Below are positions 1 to 8,271 of a stretch of DNA of 64,000 nt, one piece after another. Each line of letters begins with the position of its first letter. The first letter of the stretch is position 1. Both the position numbers and the translations under genes were made by a program. The notes below the pieces were generated by a model. The model did not search any database, had not been told where the DNA came from, and worked only from the letters and a program-made list of their open reading frames with translations. The DNA is from Salinispora fenicalii (GTDB taxonomy: Bacteria; Actinomycetota; Actinomycetes; Mycobacteriales; Micromonosporaceae), in assembly GCF_000514815.1 (NCBI RefSeq), contig NZ_AZWQ01000019.1, positions 62,001 to 126,000 of the forward strand. Direction: 5' to 3'.

Positions 1-221
1 GGCACCGGGTCGCCGGCGAGGAGGGCCAGTTCGACGCTACGCGCGAGGTTGACCAGGGTAAGTGGGTCGTAGGACTCGGGCCGCTCCGCGTTCGCGAACC
101 AATTCTTGCTTCGCGGGGGCTTCCGCCTGCGCGTGGCGCCCTTACCCTTCGCGGCTCCAACGACGGTGGTAGCCACAGGCGGGATGGCGACGGGTGATTC
201 GTCCTGCTGGTTGACCACCAT
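1..221 (-). CDS. Unrecognised protein, N-terminal 73 codons only
   Basis: An open reading frame starts at ATG 221 and runs off the left edge of the window. The visible part begins MVVNQQDESPVAIPPV, continues with a short basic stretch (residues about 24-38, KGKGATRRRKPPRSK), and then reads KNWFANAERPESYDPLTLVN, which looks like the start of a folded domain. Codon third positions are GC-rich and a purine-rich GGGAGCGGAG lies just upstream of the ATG, so coding is likely. I do not recognise the family. It lies on the same strand as, and downstream of, the methyltransferase/ATPase/helicase cassette, so it may be the last member of that operon, but roughly 80 bases and a broken gene separate them. 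Confidence 0.5.
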   Translation of the reverse strand, partial: MVVNQQDESPVAIPPVATTVVGAAKGKGATRRRKPPRSKNWFANAERPESYDPLTLVNLARSVELALLAGDPV

Positions 222-299
222 ATGCTCCGCTCCCTCGTCAGCCGACTTCGAGGTGATTGACCGCCGCAGCGTGCGGACGGCAAAGGGCTCCCAGTTTGT

Positions 300-1032
300 C
301 AGTCATCGTCGGTCTCGCGCGACCCCGTTCTCGTCGGCCCATGCTGGCGCTCGACGGCGCCTGCCTTGAGCGGGCCTGACATGCGTGTGGATCGCAGGCG
401 TGCCGGAGGTCCGCTTCGCCGTCGTCCAAGCGGGTAGGCCGCGTCGTGTTCCGCACGGCGCCGGCCCAGTGGCCTCGCGAGTCAGTGGACTGGATGTGTG
501 TCCGGTGATCCGCTCTACGGGCACAGCGACGGGGATACCGAGCGCTGCCGCCTGTTCGCGCAGTTCCTCAGACGGAAAGGTGGCCTGCGCGGCTAAGTCA
601 CGCAACGCGCGATCAAGGTTGGTCGGCGAGACGCTCCATAGATCGTCGAGCCGACCGGCCCAGGCTATTGAGGGATGTAGACCTCCATGAGGGTAGCAGC
701 GTTCGTCTGCCCTCCGGGGCGCCGGTAGTGGGAATCCCTTTGAGGCCTTCCGCCGCGATAGCCACCTCGGCGGCTGCCTGACTGATCAGGCGGGACACCA
801 CTCGGGCCAGCAAGCATCAGCGAGGGCCACCAGGGTGCCTTTGTCTCGCGGATGACTCGCCTGACCCGTTCTCTAAACACGACGTGGGCCGTGCCAATGA
901 CATCGAGGGCTGCACGGCAGCCCGGCGAGCGAGTATGTCGCGGGCGTGGTCGTCCAGCTTGGCCCACGCCATCGCCATCCGATGATCGCTTATGTGCGCC
1001 GAGGAGGCAGGCATGGGTGACTCGTCGGTCAT
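300..1032 (-). pseudogene. Frameshifted gene at the end of the defence operon
   Basis: A reading frame opens at ATG 1032 (MTDESPMPASSAHIS), overlapping the TGA of the upstream gene as ATGA. It looks coding to about LDDHARDILARRAAVQPS. The coding signal then moves between frames: DVIGTAHVVFRERVRRVI in a second frame, SRLISQAAAEVAIAAEGLKG in a third, then HPSIAWAGRLDDLWSVSP and LRDLAAQATFPSEELREQ. Together these give about 200 residues of plausible protein needing at least three frame changes. The family is not recognised. Translational coupling with the preceding gene says it once belonged to the methyltransferase/ATPase/helicase operon. Decay is the simplest reading; clustered sequencing errors cannot be excluded. 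The 3' limit is approximate. Confidence 0.5.
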
Positions 1033-1613
1033 TCGCGGCTCGTAATGTGGGCGACGCGTAGCCCGCAGCGCTCGCCGATCTTCTCGTGGAGGAGTCGGTC
1101 CTCCCGTTTGACGGGTTTCGCGAACGAGCTGACCACGCACAGAATCCAGGGATCGCTGTCACCGTACGCTTGGGCCTTAAGCGCTGCCCAGACAAGATGT
1201 TTGAAGTCCTTAACGGGTGCCCAGGCGAAGCGGATGGTCTCATCATCCCGGTGGGCGAGGACCCTCAGTGGCTTGATTCGCAGAGTTTCCCTGTCTATCT
1301 CCCACCCGTCCCCAAGGGCCAAGCGGACGTGGTCGCTTACCTTGGCGGTAGGGTTGTCCAGGACAGCCGCGTACTTGCCTACACCGTTGCGGGCTCGGGC
1401 GTACTCCTTCATGGGCCCGTCCTTGATCCACACTCTGCGTTCTTGGGGAGTCTTGATCCACAGCGAAAGGCGGTCAGTGAAGCGAGGGTCCTGCGCCCAT
1501 TGGTCGTAGCTAGGGCTCTTCTCGGTGTCGGTCAGGTGCTCCCAGTCCAGCTGTTGCGCGTCGGCGTAGAGAAACCGAACGATGTCCAGCTCTACTTCCT
1601 TGGGCATAGCCAT
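1029..1613 (-). CDS. Unknown 194-aa protein of the defence operon
   Basis: The gene starts at ATG 1613, four bases after the helicase stop, and GGAGGAG in the end of the helicase gene serves as ribosome binding site (spacing about 12); a second in-frame ATG two codons in is possible. The 194-residue protein is soluble, with no signal peptide or membrane segment. It is rich in aromatic residues and Arg/Lys (for example RVWIKDGPMKEYARARNGVG; FKHLVWAALKAQAYGDSDPW). I recognise no family. Tight spacing with the helicase and the ATGA overlap with the broken downstream gene place it inside the restriction-type operon, where it could be an accessory specificity or nuclease subunit; that role is inference from position only. 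Confidence 0.7.
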   Translation of the reverse strand: MAMPKEVELDIVRFLYADAQQLDWEHLTDTEKSPSYDQWAQDPRFTDRLSLWIKTPQERRVWIKDGPMKEYARARNGVGKYAAVLDNPTAKVSDHVRLALGDGWEIDRETLRIKPLRVLAHRDDETIRFAWAPVKDFKHLVWAALKAQAYGDSDPWILCVVSSFAKPVKREDRLLHEKIGERCGLRVAHITSRE

Positions 1614-1617
1614 GGCT

Positions 1618-3288
1618 TTAGTCGACTCCTCCGTCGGCGGGGAACTGCAGGCGCACTTCGTCGGCCGCGGTCTCCAGACTGGCGGCGTCCTTGATCCAGT
1701 GGTCGAGTAGGTCGCCGATGGTCTCGTCGCTGAACGTGATCCGCGAACCGTGTCGCCGGGTCAGGGTCAAGTCCTCGGTCTCAGCGGCGTCCAATGATCG
1801 CCTAAGTCCGAGGGTCGCGGCGACCCGGCGGATGTCGGTAACGAAGTCGAGCACCTTGAGCGCCTCCTTGCCATGGCTCAGCCGCAAACCGCGGCCAAGT
1901 TGCTGGACGAAGATGCGTCTACTGTGGGTGACACGCAGGAACGCGATGAGGTTGACGTCGGGGACGTCGACGCCCTCATTGAATACGTCCACGCAGGTGA
2001 TGATTGGGACACGACCGAGCCGAAATTCGTTAAGTAGGACTTGACGACGCTGGCGGGACAGGCCGCTATGCAGGAATGACGCCGACCGCCACTCCCGATC
2101 GGCACTGGCGAGCTGGGAGGCCATGCGTTCGGCGTGTTCGATGGTCTGACAGAACAGGATGGCCCGTGGTTCGGGGGTCAGTCGCCAGGCGCCTCGGAGC
2201 TGTTCGACGATCTCCTCGTCGCGCTGAGGTAGGAAGAGCTTACGGTTAAGTTCCTTGATGGAGTAGCCGTGCTGGCTAGCCTCCTTGACCGTGTCCCAAT
2301 CAAGGTTGTCCACGAAAAGCCGGTAGTCCACGGCTGACAAGAAGCCCGCGCGCATGCCTTCAGCGATCCCCATGGAAAAGCTCGGCGGCCCGAAACGGGC
2401 GGTGATGTCGAATTTGTCTCCCCGCCAGGGGGTCGCGGTTACGCCGAATGTCAGCGCATCACCGCACAGATCGAGCAGTTCCGCAAACCTACCCTGCTCG
2501 GCGACGTGGTGCGTCTCATCGACCATGACCAGGTCGGGGCGCCAGCCGGACCTCACGGCACCAAGTACAGACTCTACGGTGCCGACGAGGACGCCGTCGT
2601 AGGTGCAGGGTTTGGTGTCTCCGGTTAGTAGCCGGGTGGGAACACGCTTGTCGAGGTGCCGCCACATCGCGCGCTCCAATTGCTCGACGAGGTCCTTCAT
2701 GTGCGCGACAACGAGAACTCGAGCTCGAGGGCGTTTCCGAAGAAGCTGATCGATGATCTCCCCGCCTACCACCGTCTTGCCCAGCCCCGTGGCGAGGATC
2801 AACAGGGCGGCGCCATTCGCGGCGAGATCGGCCTCGATGGCGCCGGCGGCAGCAGACTGGTAATCGCGCAGAGCGTAGCGGACCGGAACCCGGTCCGGCA
2901 TGCGCTGCCACAGCTGGGCGAGGGTCGGGCCATCCCACACCCGGATACCCACGCCGACGGACCTCAACGCCTCCAGCCGTTTGATGGCGGGTGCGTTGAC
3001 AGCGGTGTTGGTGACCAGGACACACTTGTCGGCCCGGTAGCGAGTGCGGGCCCGTTCGAGGTCGTCGATGCCTTCCCGGCCAATCGCCCCCCGGCTGGAC
3101 CACTTGCATTGCAACACCCACTGCTCGCGATCACGGACGGCCAGCAGGTCGGCTCCCTCGTCGCCAGCACCGTCAACGATCCGCACGTCAGCGAAGCCCA
3201 TGTGCCATAGGGCTCGCTCCACGGCATGAGTGAGCCCCCGTGGACCACCTTCGAGGAGTTCCTCAGCCGAGAGGAATCCATCGCTCAT
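1618..3288 (-). CDS. SF2 DEAD/DEAH helicase with N-terminal Mrr-like nuclease domain
   Basis: The 556-residue protein is predicted to couple DNA translocation to cleavage. Residues about 18-125 match the Mrr-like restriction endonuclease fold: GDEGADLL gives the metal-binding Asp47, and LQCKWS gives the Q60-x-K62 motif. The SF2 helicase part follows: Walker A ATGLGKT (166-172), Walker B DETH (257-260) and motif VI QQLGRGLR near residue 465. The frame is open further upstream, but I chose ATG 3288 because it overlaps the TGA of the GHKL ATPase gene as ATGA and removes 71 Arg/Pro-rich residues that are only the antisense-like overlap. Helicase-REase proteins next to GHKL ATPases, C5 methyltransferases and Vsr enzymes are known in MORC/paraMORC restriction-modification loci (Iyer and Aravind), which is the best reading of this context. 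Confidence 0.88.
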   Translation of the reverse strand: MSDGFLSAEELLEGGPRGLTHAVERALWHMGFADVRIVDGAGDEGADLLAVRDREQWVLQCKWSSRGAIGREGIDDLERARTRYRADKCVLVTNTAVNAPAIKRLEALRSVGVGIRVWDGPTLAQLWQRMPDRVPVRYALRDYQSAAAGAIEADLAANGAALLILATGLGKTVVGGEIIDQLLRKRPRARVLVVAHMKDLVEQLERAMWRHLDKRVPTRLLTGDTKPCTYDGVLVGTVESVLGAVRSGWRPDLVMVDETHHVAEQGRFAELLDLCGDALTFGVTATPWRGDKFDITARFGPPSFSMGIAEGMRAGFLSAVDYRLFVDNLDWDTVKEASQHGYSIKELNRKLFLPQRDEEIVEQLRGAWRLTPEPRAILFCQTIEHAERMASQLASADREWRSASFLHSGLSRQRRQVLLNEFRLGRVPIITCVDVFNEGVDVPDVNLIAFLRVTHSRRIFVQQLGRGLRLSHGKEALKVLDFVTDIRRVAATLGLRRSLDAAETEDLTLTRRHGSRITFSDETIGDLLDHWIKDAASLETAADEVRLQFPADGGVD

Positions 3289-5642
3289 GCTTCGGCGGCG
3301 AGTTGGTCGTCGACCATTCGCACACTTAGACGGGTTCGCTGCAAGATCAGCGGGTTGTCCGCGTTCGGGTGCTCCACCAGCATCGCGACGTCGCCAAGTG
3401 GACCGGCCGTGCGGGCGAGGCTCAACCGTGCGGCAGCGCGGGAGGTCAACGTGGCGTAGGGGTTGCTGAACGTCTTGCCGTCCATAAACGCCTCGGGCCA
3501 AGACTCCAGAAGTGTCACCAGGTAGAGAGGCGGCGCGTGCAGGACGAAGTCGCCGTCCTCGCCGAGCGTGGCGGTTCGGGAGACCATGCCATTGGCGATC
3601 ATGTCGTTCTCGACACTACTCACCTCATCGGGGCTCAAGTACTGGAAGGCGCGACGAGGTTCGTCTTGCACGCAGGCGGCCATGCGCGCGCGGATAACGC
3701 TAAGCAGCTCCCGCGCCTCACCGACGACGGCATGGGCGTTTAGGGCGGTGTGGGGAAGGCACTCCGCTCGCAGCGACGCGACCAACTGAGACAGGCTCGT
3801 CGAGCTGTCCGCCCGCACTCTCAGCAAGGCGGCGATCTCAATCAACAATGGCTCGGTCACGTCAGCACCGAGCTTCGCGAACGCCTCATGGTCCGGATCG
3901 ACGAAGGCGGTAGCACTGCCGCCTGGCCCCTGGACCAGCAGCACCGGGGTCGTCTGGCCGTCCTGATCGACCAGGTGGGCGCTGGACAAACGTCGCGTTT
4001 CGATGGCCAAGTGCCCCAGGCGGGCGAGGCCGAAGTCGCGTGACAGTTCCGGAATGACTTCAGAGTCCGCGCGAAGGCGCTCGATGCGCTCCTGACTGGT
4101 CTCCTTCCTCGGCCTCGGCACGGTGACGGGCGGATTCTCCCCCGTAAGCTTCGCGGTCGCACCCGGCCCCGTGGGTCCGCCGGTCGATCCAGACCCGCTG
4201 GATAGGCCGAGCGCCTCCAGGACAGCCGCCTCGTCGTGGGTGGCGGGATTGTCCTGCTGGGCGGTGTCGAGCTTGCCGCGCTTGGCCCGCGCTTCATGGC
4301 TCTCGATGGCTTCCCACCAGAGGTGATCGGTCTGATAGCGCGGGTCGCCGTCGTGAAAGCGCTGTGCCCAGCGACGGGTAGCGTCGTGAATGGGCCCGTG
4401 GCCGTCGCCGGGGACCAAGTGTCGCTTGCCGACCGCGTTACGTCGGAAGCCCTTGTACAGCGAACCCAGCGGGCTGTCGTTCTCCGGATACCCGAGGCGC
4501 TTGGCCTTCTCCGGCTGCAGGGGACCTGTCCCCCGGATGTAATCGATCGCCGCCCGCCATCCACGGTCCCCGTAGTCGAAGGCGTTCTTCTGGTATACGA
4601 CCGGCACGTGGTCGAGGTGGATCTCGCCAATAAGCCGGCCGCCCTGGTTGGCGAGCTCGATGGGATATTCCGTGTCGACCAGGCTCAGGGGATCATTGGG
4701 GTTTTGCCAGTCGAAGACTCGCTTGTCCCATTGAAGGATCTTTCGTCCGTTACGGAGGAAGTCGATTCCGAACTCGCGCTTGTCCAGGTGCCGCTGAACA
4801 CCGAGCCAGCCGTGGAGGCGCCGCTCTCGTCGGGTTAGACGGCCCCCGCCGCATCGCTGGCAAGCACCGCGTTCGGGCTCCTGCCAGTTGCCGCAGTCGG
4901 CACAGGCGTCAGCGTCGGCGTACTTCTCGTTGATCTCGCGGTAGGCACGGATGGTTTCGGCCTTGGCGCCCGCGCCGTAGGTGATCGACCGATCCTCGCC
5001 CCACCGACAGTGGCGACGGGGCTTGACTCGCACACCCCGCACGAACAGTTCGAAGGGTCGGTTCTCCAGCAGCCAGGCGTAGACGCTGCCTAGGGTCTTG
5101 CGAAGGTTGTTGGGGTTGCGCCGCAGCCAGTCGGCCCGGTCCCCGTCAAGCTTGCTGATCTCGATCCGAGTACCGTGGTCGTGCGGGTCGAGTTTGGTCT
5201 CAGTGATGTCAGTGGCCTCGAAGTCATCACCGATCTCATCAAGGTCGATCTCAACGCCGATCCACTCGGGATCGTTGGGACGGGTGGTGAGGATGCGGGT
5301 GCGGCGACCGAGGCGCGCGGTGGCCACGTTGAAGCCCATACCGAAGAGACCTAGCTTGTCGTAACGGTCGTTGCTGGACCATCCCGCGCGCACGGCCATC
5401 TCGAGGGTTTCACGACTCATGCCCCGCCCGGTGTCGGCGATCTCCAGGCGCGCGTCGGAGGACTTCGTGGTTCCCGGCAGGCTGACCGAGACCTTGAATC
5501 CACCCGCCCACGGCTGGTCCGCCCGGAGGATCTCGGTGAAGTCGTCGAACGAGTTGTCGATCAACTCGGCGACACACTGCCAAGGGTCGAAGTCGATCTC
5601 ACCAAGCATACTTAGGATCCGGGCGGAGGGCGTGATCTTCAT
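3285..5642 (-). CDS. GHKL ATPase of the MORC/paraMORC (MutL-like) type
   Basis: This 785-residue protein has the Bergerat ATP-binding fold at its N-terminus: N-box ELIDNSFD (26-33), G1 box DTGRGM (70-75) and G2 box GLFGMGF (98-104), as in gyrase B, Hsp90, MutL and MORC. Within the region after the ATPase is an unusual CxxC-x10-CxxC zinc ribbon (Cys 247, 250, 261, 264). A low-complexity linker near residues 485-515 (SSGSGSTGGPTGPGA) separates a C-terminal region of unknown fold. ATG 5642 has GGAGAC upstream. By family knowledge such ATPases act in restriction-modification systems, probably as a DNA clamp that senses or reshapes DNA for the coupled helicase-nuclease. The gene is translationally coupled to the helicase (ATGA) and lies 380 bases downstream of vsr. 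Confidence 0.85.
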   Translation of the reverse strand: MKITPSARILSMLGEIDFDPWQCVAELIDNSFDDFTEILRADQPWAGGFKVSVSLPGTTKSSDARLEIADTGRGMSRETLEMAVRAGWSSNDRYDKLGLFGMGFNVATARLGRRTRILTTRPNDPEWIGVEIDLDEIGDDFEATDITETKLDPHDHGTRIEISKLDGDRADWLRRNPNNLRKTLGSVYAWLLENRPFELFVRGVRVKPRRHCRWGEDRSITYGAGAKAETIRAYREINEKYADADACADCGNWQEPERGACQRCGGGRLTRRERRLHGWLGVQRHLDKREFGIDFLRNGRKILQWDKRVFDWQNPNDPLSLVDTEYPIELANQGGRLIGEIHLDHVPVVYQKNAFDYGDRGWRAAIDYIRGTGPLQPEKAKRLGYPENDSPLGSLYKGFRRNAVGKRHLVPGDGHGPIHDATRRWAQRFHDGDPRYQTDHLWWEAIESHEARAKRGKLDTAQQDNPATHDEAAVLEALGLSSGSGSTGGPTGPGATAKLTGENPPVTVPRPRKETSQERIERLRADSEVIPELSRDFGLARLGHLAIETRRLSSAHLVDQDGQTTPVLLVQGPGGSATAFVDPDHEAFAKLGADVTEPLLIEIAALLRVRADSSTSLSQLVASLRAECLPHTALNAHAVVGEARELLSVIRARMAACVQDEPRRAFQYLSPDEVSSVENDMIANGMVSRTATLGEDGDFVLHAPPLYLVTLLESWPEAFMDGKTFSNPYATLTSRAAARLSLARTAGPLGDVAMLVEHPNADNPLILQRTRLSVRMVDDQLAAEA

Positions 5643-6022
5643 AAGTGGCGTCTCCAGTCGTATCGCGCCCCTGGGCGACCAGATGGCATTCGCTTGATAT
5701 CACGAAGCCCCTCGCCACGGGGGACCGGGGTACGAGATGAGACTAGACAGCTTCCCCGACATTTCGGTCGCGGCGACGCCGTCCCTACGATGACCGAGAC
5801 CCCCAGTCGCTGACGCAGCCGTGGTGTCACGCCGATCGGTCGCGGCCCGTCGGATCCGAATCGCCGTCCTGCGGCTTGAATAGCCTCGCGTGCGCGGTGG
5901 TCGCCGCCGACGCTCCGGAACCCTCGACTTGGCGCTCTTCTCGATGTCGGCGCGGAACTCCGATCAGGCCACTTCGACAAACGGCTACCTAGGAATCCTG
6001 GTGTGGTCACTGAGGCGGGGAG
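5643..6022. other. 380-base gap between vsr and the GHKL ATPase gene
   Basis: No gene can be supported here. A minus-strand frame of about 120 codons starting near 6010 is open, but its codon use is poor and its product is Arg-rich low complexity. A short minus-strand TAGTCT near 5738-5743 could be a -10 element for the ATPase-helicase half of the cassette, which would give the locus two transcription units. No repeat or hairpin stands out. Confidence 0.3.
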
Positions 6023-6790
6023 CTAGCCACGAACCACCCCTTCCACCCGCGCGGCAGCCTCCTGTGGATCATCGTGTTCCCAAACGCGGATCACGGTCCA
6101 GCCCGCGTCTTCGAGTAACTGGTCGGTCTCTCGATCACGAGCGCGGTTGGAGTCGATCTTGTCTCGCCAGAACCGATCATTCACACGGGCGGGACGGTAA
6201 TGCTCAGGACATCCGTGCCAGTAACAGCCATCGACGAATACCGCAACGCGGGCGGCGAAGAACACGATGTCGGCGGTACGGCGAAGGCCAGGCAATGGCT
6301 TCGCGTTGATCCGGTATCTAAGACCACTCCCATGCAGGACCGAACGCAACCGCCGTTCGGGACCAGTGTCGCGGGCCTTGTTGGCTCGCATGACGGCACG
6401 CACGGCCGGGTTCTTCGCCCAAGAGGTCGCGTGGGTGCCCGGTCTCGCGAGAAGGCCCCGGGCCAAAGCCAAGCGCCACCCCTCGGCCAGGTTCTCGGCT
6501 CGGGTGGCGTGCTCGACCTCCCCAAGGTAGCGGGTGGGTGAACGCCCCCGATCTGACCATCGTAAGTAAGCCCGGATCCGGCGAGTTCGGGGAAGTAGCT
6601 TGAGCTCGACAGAGGCGCGGGCTCGACGCCCGTCGCCGAGGTCGATCCACCGCCGGTCAGTCCCACCGGCCGCGCGGTCTTGTTCGAGCGCCGCCGCCCT
6701 CCGGCTGCGACCCCGCCGGCCCTTCCAGGCCCTCGAATGCGGGGGCTTGTCCGCCCAACGGTTGCCTGATCGGGCCACAGTCGAGGTCAC
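6023..6790 (-). CDS. vsr: Vsr-type very-short-patch repair endonuclease with N-terminal extension
   Basis: Residues about 130-255 are a Vsr endonuclease: RANKARDTGPERRLRSVLH, RRTADIVF (Asp174, the position of the catalytic Asp in E. coli Vsr) and VFVDGCYWHGCPEH (His192 region). Vsr nicks at T:G mismatches left by deamination of 5-methylcytosine, but in R-M loci it can also be an effector nuclease. The protein has about 125 extra N-terminal residues compared with E. coli Vsr, including a folded-looking part (VELKLLPRTRRIRAYLRWS); related actinobacterial Vsr proteins carry a similar extension whose role I do not know. The start is GTG 6790, overlapping the TGA of the methyltransferase as GTGA, so the two are translationally coupled. 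The first 45 residues are Arg-rich and poorly conserved in look, so an internal start is possible. Confidence 0.9.
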   Translation of the reverse strand: MTSTVARSGNRWADKPPHSRAWKGRRGRSRRAAALEQDRAAGGTDRRWIDLGDGRRARASVELKLLPRTRRIRAYLRWSDRGRSPTRYLGEVEHATRAENLAEGWRLALARGLLARPGTHATSWAKNPAVRAVMRANKARDTGPERRLRSVLHGSGLRYRINAKPLPGLRRTADIVFFAARVAVFVDGCYWHGCPEHYRPARVNDRFWRDKIDSNRARDRETDQLLEDAGWTVIRVWEHDDPQEAAARVEGVVRG

Positions 6791-8091
6791 CGTTGACTCT
6801 CAGCCTCGTCGAGAGAAGTCGCGATAGCCTGGGCGAAGAACTCTCCAAGAGCAACGGGGACGGCGTTTCCGAGCTGGCGCATCTGTTCCCCTCGGGGTCC
6901 AGCAAGCCTCCAGCTATCAGGAAATGTCATGACTCGCGCTGTCTCTCGAACCGTCATGTAGCGATGCCGGTAGGGGTATCGCGCGTCGTTAGGCGATTCG
7001 AGCAACGGTTCATCGGTCAGTAGCACGGATTCGCCGCCGGGGACGCCGTGAACCCCTGCCTTGACGGTCTTCGCTGGCCGATCCAGCTCGTTCGGGGTGT
7101 GGCCGGCGTAGATCCGGGCATCTGGCCAGCCGATGTGGTCGGTGAACCCGCCGAGGTGGTACTCGCGCCGGTCGAGTCGATCCCAAGGCACAGGGGGAAG
7201 CGGGGGCTGTCCCTCAAGTCCCTTGATCGCGTCTCGCAGCGTGCGCCAGGGAAGAGTCCCGTCTCCGGGCGGAGGGGTGGCCGGTAGCCGGGACATAACG
7301 CGTCGCCGGACGTGATCTGGTACATCCGGATGCCTCTTCCAGTATGCGCCGTCCAGCATCGATCGGAGCAACGCCGCTTCCGAGTAACGTGGACGGACCG
7401 CCTCCCGGAAGCGATCGATATCCACCCCCAGGTCTGACCGGAACGCGACCATGATGATCCTGTTCCGCACCTGCGGAACGCCGTAGTCGGCGGCGTTGAC
7501 TCTCGTCGTGATGACCTCATAGCGCCGCTTGGGGTCTGTGGGTTCCTCCGCCAGACGCTTCCTCAACGCCTCATCGTGATCACGCCATGCAGTCTCATCG
7601 TCACGCTCCTCGAACGGCAGTCGCAGCTCATTCTCGATGTACTCGAAGTACGGCTTGAAGGATGGACGCAGCAGGCCGCGGACATTCTCGCAAATGACGG
7701 CCTTCGGCTGGATCTGGCGAATAGCGCGGAACATCTCCGGAAACATGTTGCGCTTGTCCTCATCGCCTCTCGCTACACCGCCCAGACTAAATGGCTGGCA
7801 GGGCGGCCCCCCGGCGAGCAGGTCCACACGACCCCATAGATAGTCGAACTTATACCGGCGCACATCGCCTTCGACCAAAGGCCATCGCTCCCCGGCGGAG
7901 GGAATCCGCTCGCCGTCACCCCTCGACACCGCCGCGTTGGCCTTGAGTGTCTCGCACGCGTGCTTCACAAGCTCGTTGACCAACAGAGGTCGGAAGCCCG
8001 CTCGCTGGACGGCCATGGCCAGACCACCGCCGCCGGCGAACAACTCCACCGAGGTGCGGTCCCAAACTGGCTTTCCTAGCGGCTCAAGCAT
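6787..8091 (-). CDS. dcm: C5-cytosine-specific DNA methyltransferase
   Basis: The 434-residue protein transfers a methyl group from S-adenosylmethionine to cytosine C5. Family motifs are in order: motif I SVELFAGGGGLAMA (14-27), motif IV GGPPCQPFS with catalytic Cys98, motif VI ENVRGL (135-140), motif VIII QVRNRIIMV, and motif X QLGNAVPVALG near the C-terminus. The region between motifs VIII and X (about 220-355) is the target-recognition region; the recognised sequence cannot be read from it. It is the first gene of the minus-strand defence cassette and is followed by vsr with a GTGA overlap, the usual pairing of a C5 methyltransferase with its repair nuclease. In this context it is expected to protect the host's sites. 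The gene probably has a leaderless transcript (see promoter). Confidence 0.95.
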   Translation of the reverse strand: MLEPLGKPVWDRTSVELFAGGGGLAMAVQRAGFRPLLVNELVKHACETLKANAAVSRGDGERIPSAGERWPLVEGDVRRYKFDYLWGRVDLLAGGPPCQPFSLGGVARGDEDKRNMFPEMFRAIRQIQPKAVICENVRGLLRPSFKPYFEYIENELRLPFEERDDETAWRDHDEALRKRLAEEPTDPKRRYEVITTRVNAADYGVPQVRNRIIMVAFRSDLGVDIDRFREAVRPRYSEAALLRSMLDGAYWKRHPDVPDHVRRRVMSRLPATPPPGDGTLPWRTLRDAIKGLEGQPPLPPVPWDRLDRREYHLGGFTDHIGWPDARIYAGHTPNELDRPAKTVKAGVHGVPGGESVLLTDEPLLESPNDARYPYRHRYMTVRETARVMTFPDSWRLAGPRGEQMRQLGNAVPVALGEFFAQAIATSLDEAESQR

Positions 8092-8097
8092 GATAAA

Positions 8098-8103
8098 AGC
8101 ATA
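8098..8103 (-). promoter_or_regulatory. Probable -10 box of a leaderless methyltransferase transcript
   Basis: On the minus strand TATGCT ends six bases before the ATG at 8091. This spacing puts the expected transcription start at or next to the start codon, and no ribosome binding site is visible, so the methyltransferase mRNA is probably leaderless. A weak -35 candidate (TTAAAG) lies 16 bases further upstream. Seen in sequence; transcription is inferred. Confidence 0.4.
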
Positions 8104-8271
8104 CCGCGGAGTCGTGGATCTTTAATACCGACACCCGGGTAGGGCGAGCAGTGAATCTACTCCAACCGACGGCAGCGGCACGCGGGGCCAGCGACTTAGG
8201 GGTCCGCTCCCGACCCGCGGGATTCACCGCGGAAGCGATGTGATCTCGTTACGCGATCCCGAGGAGGAGCG

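Noticed and set aside
3289-3501. Longer helicase start
   Set aside because: The 71 extra residues overlap the ATPase gene, are Arg/Pro-rich, and the ATGA overlap at 3285-3288 gives a better start directly before the nuclease domain.
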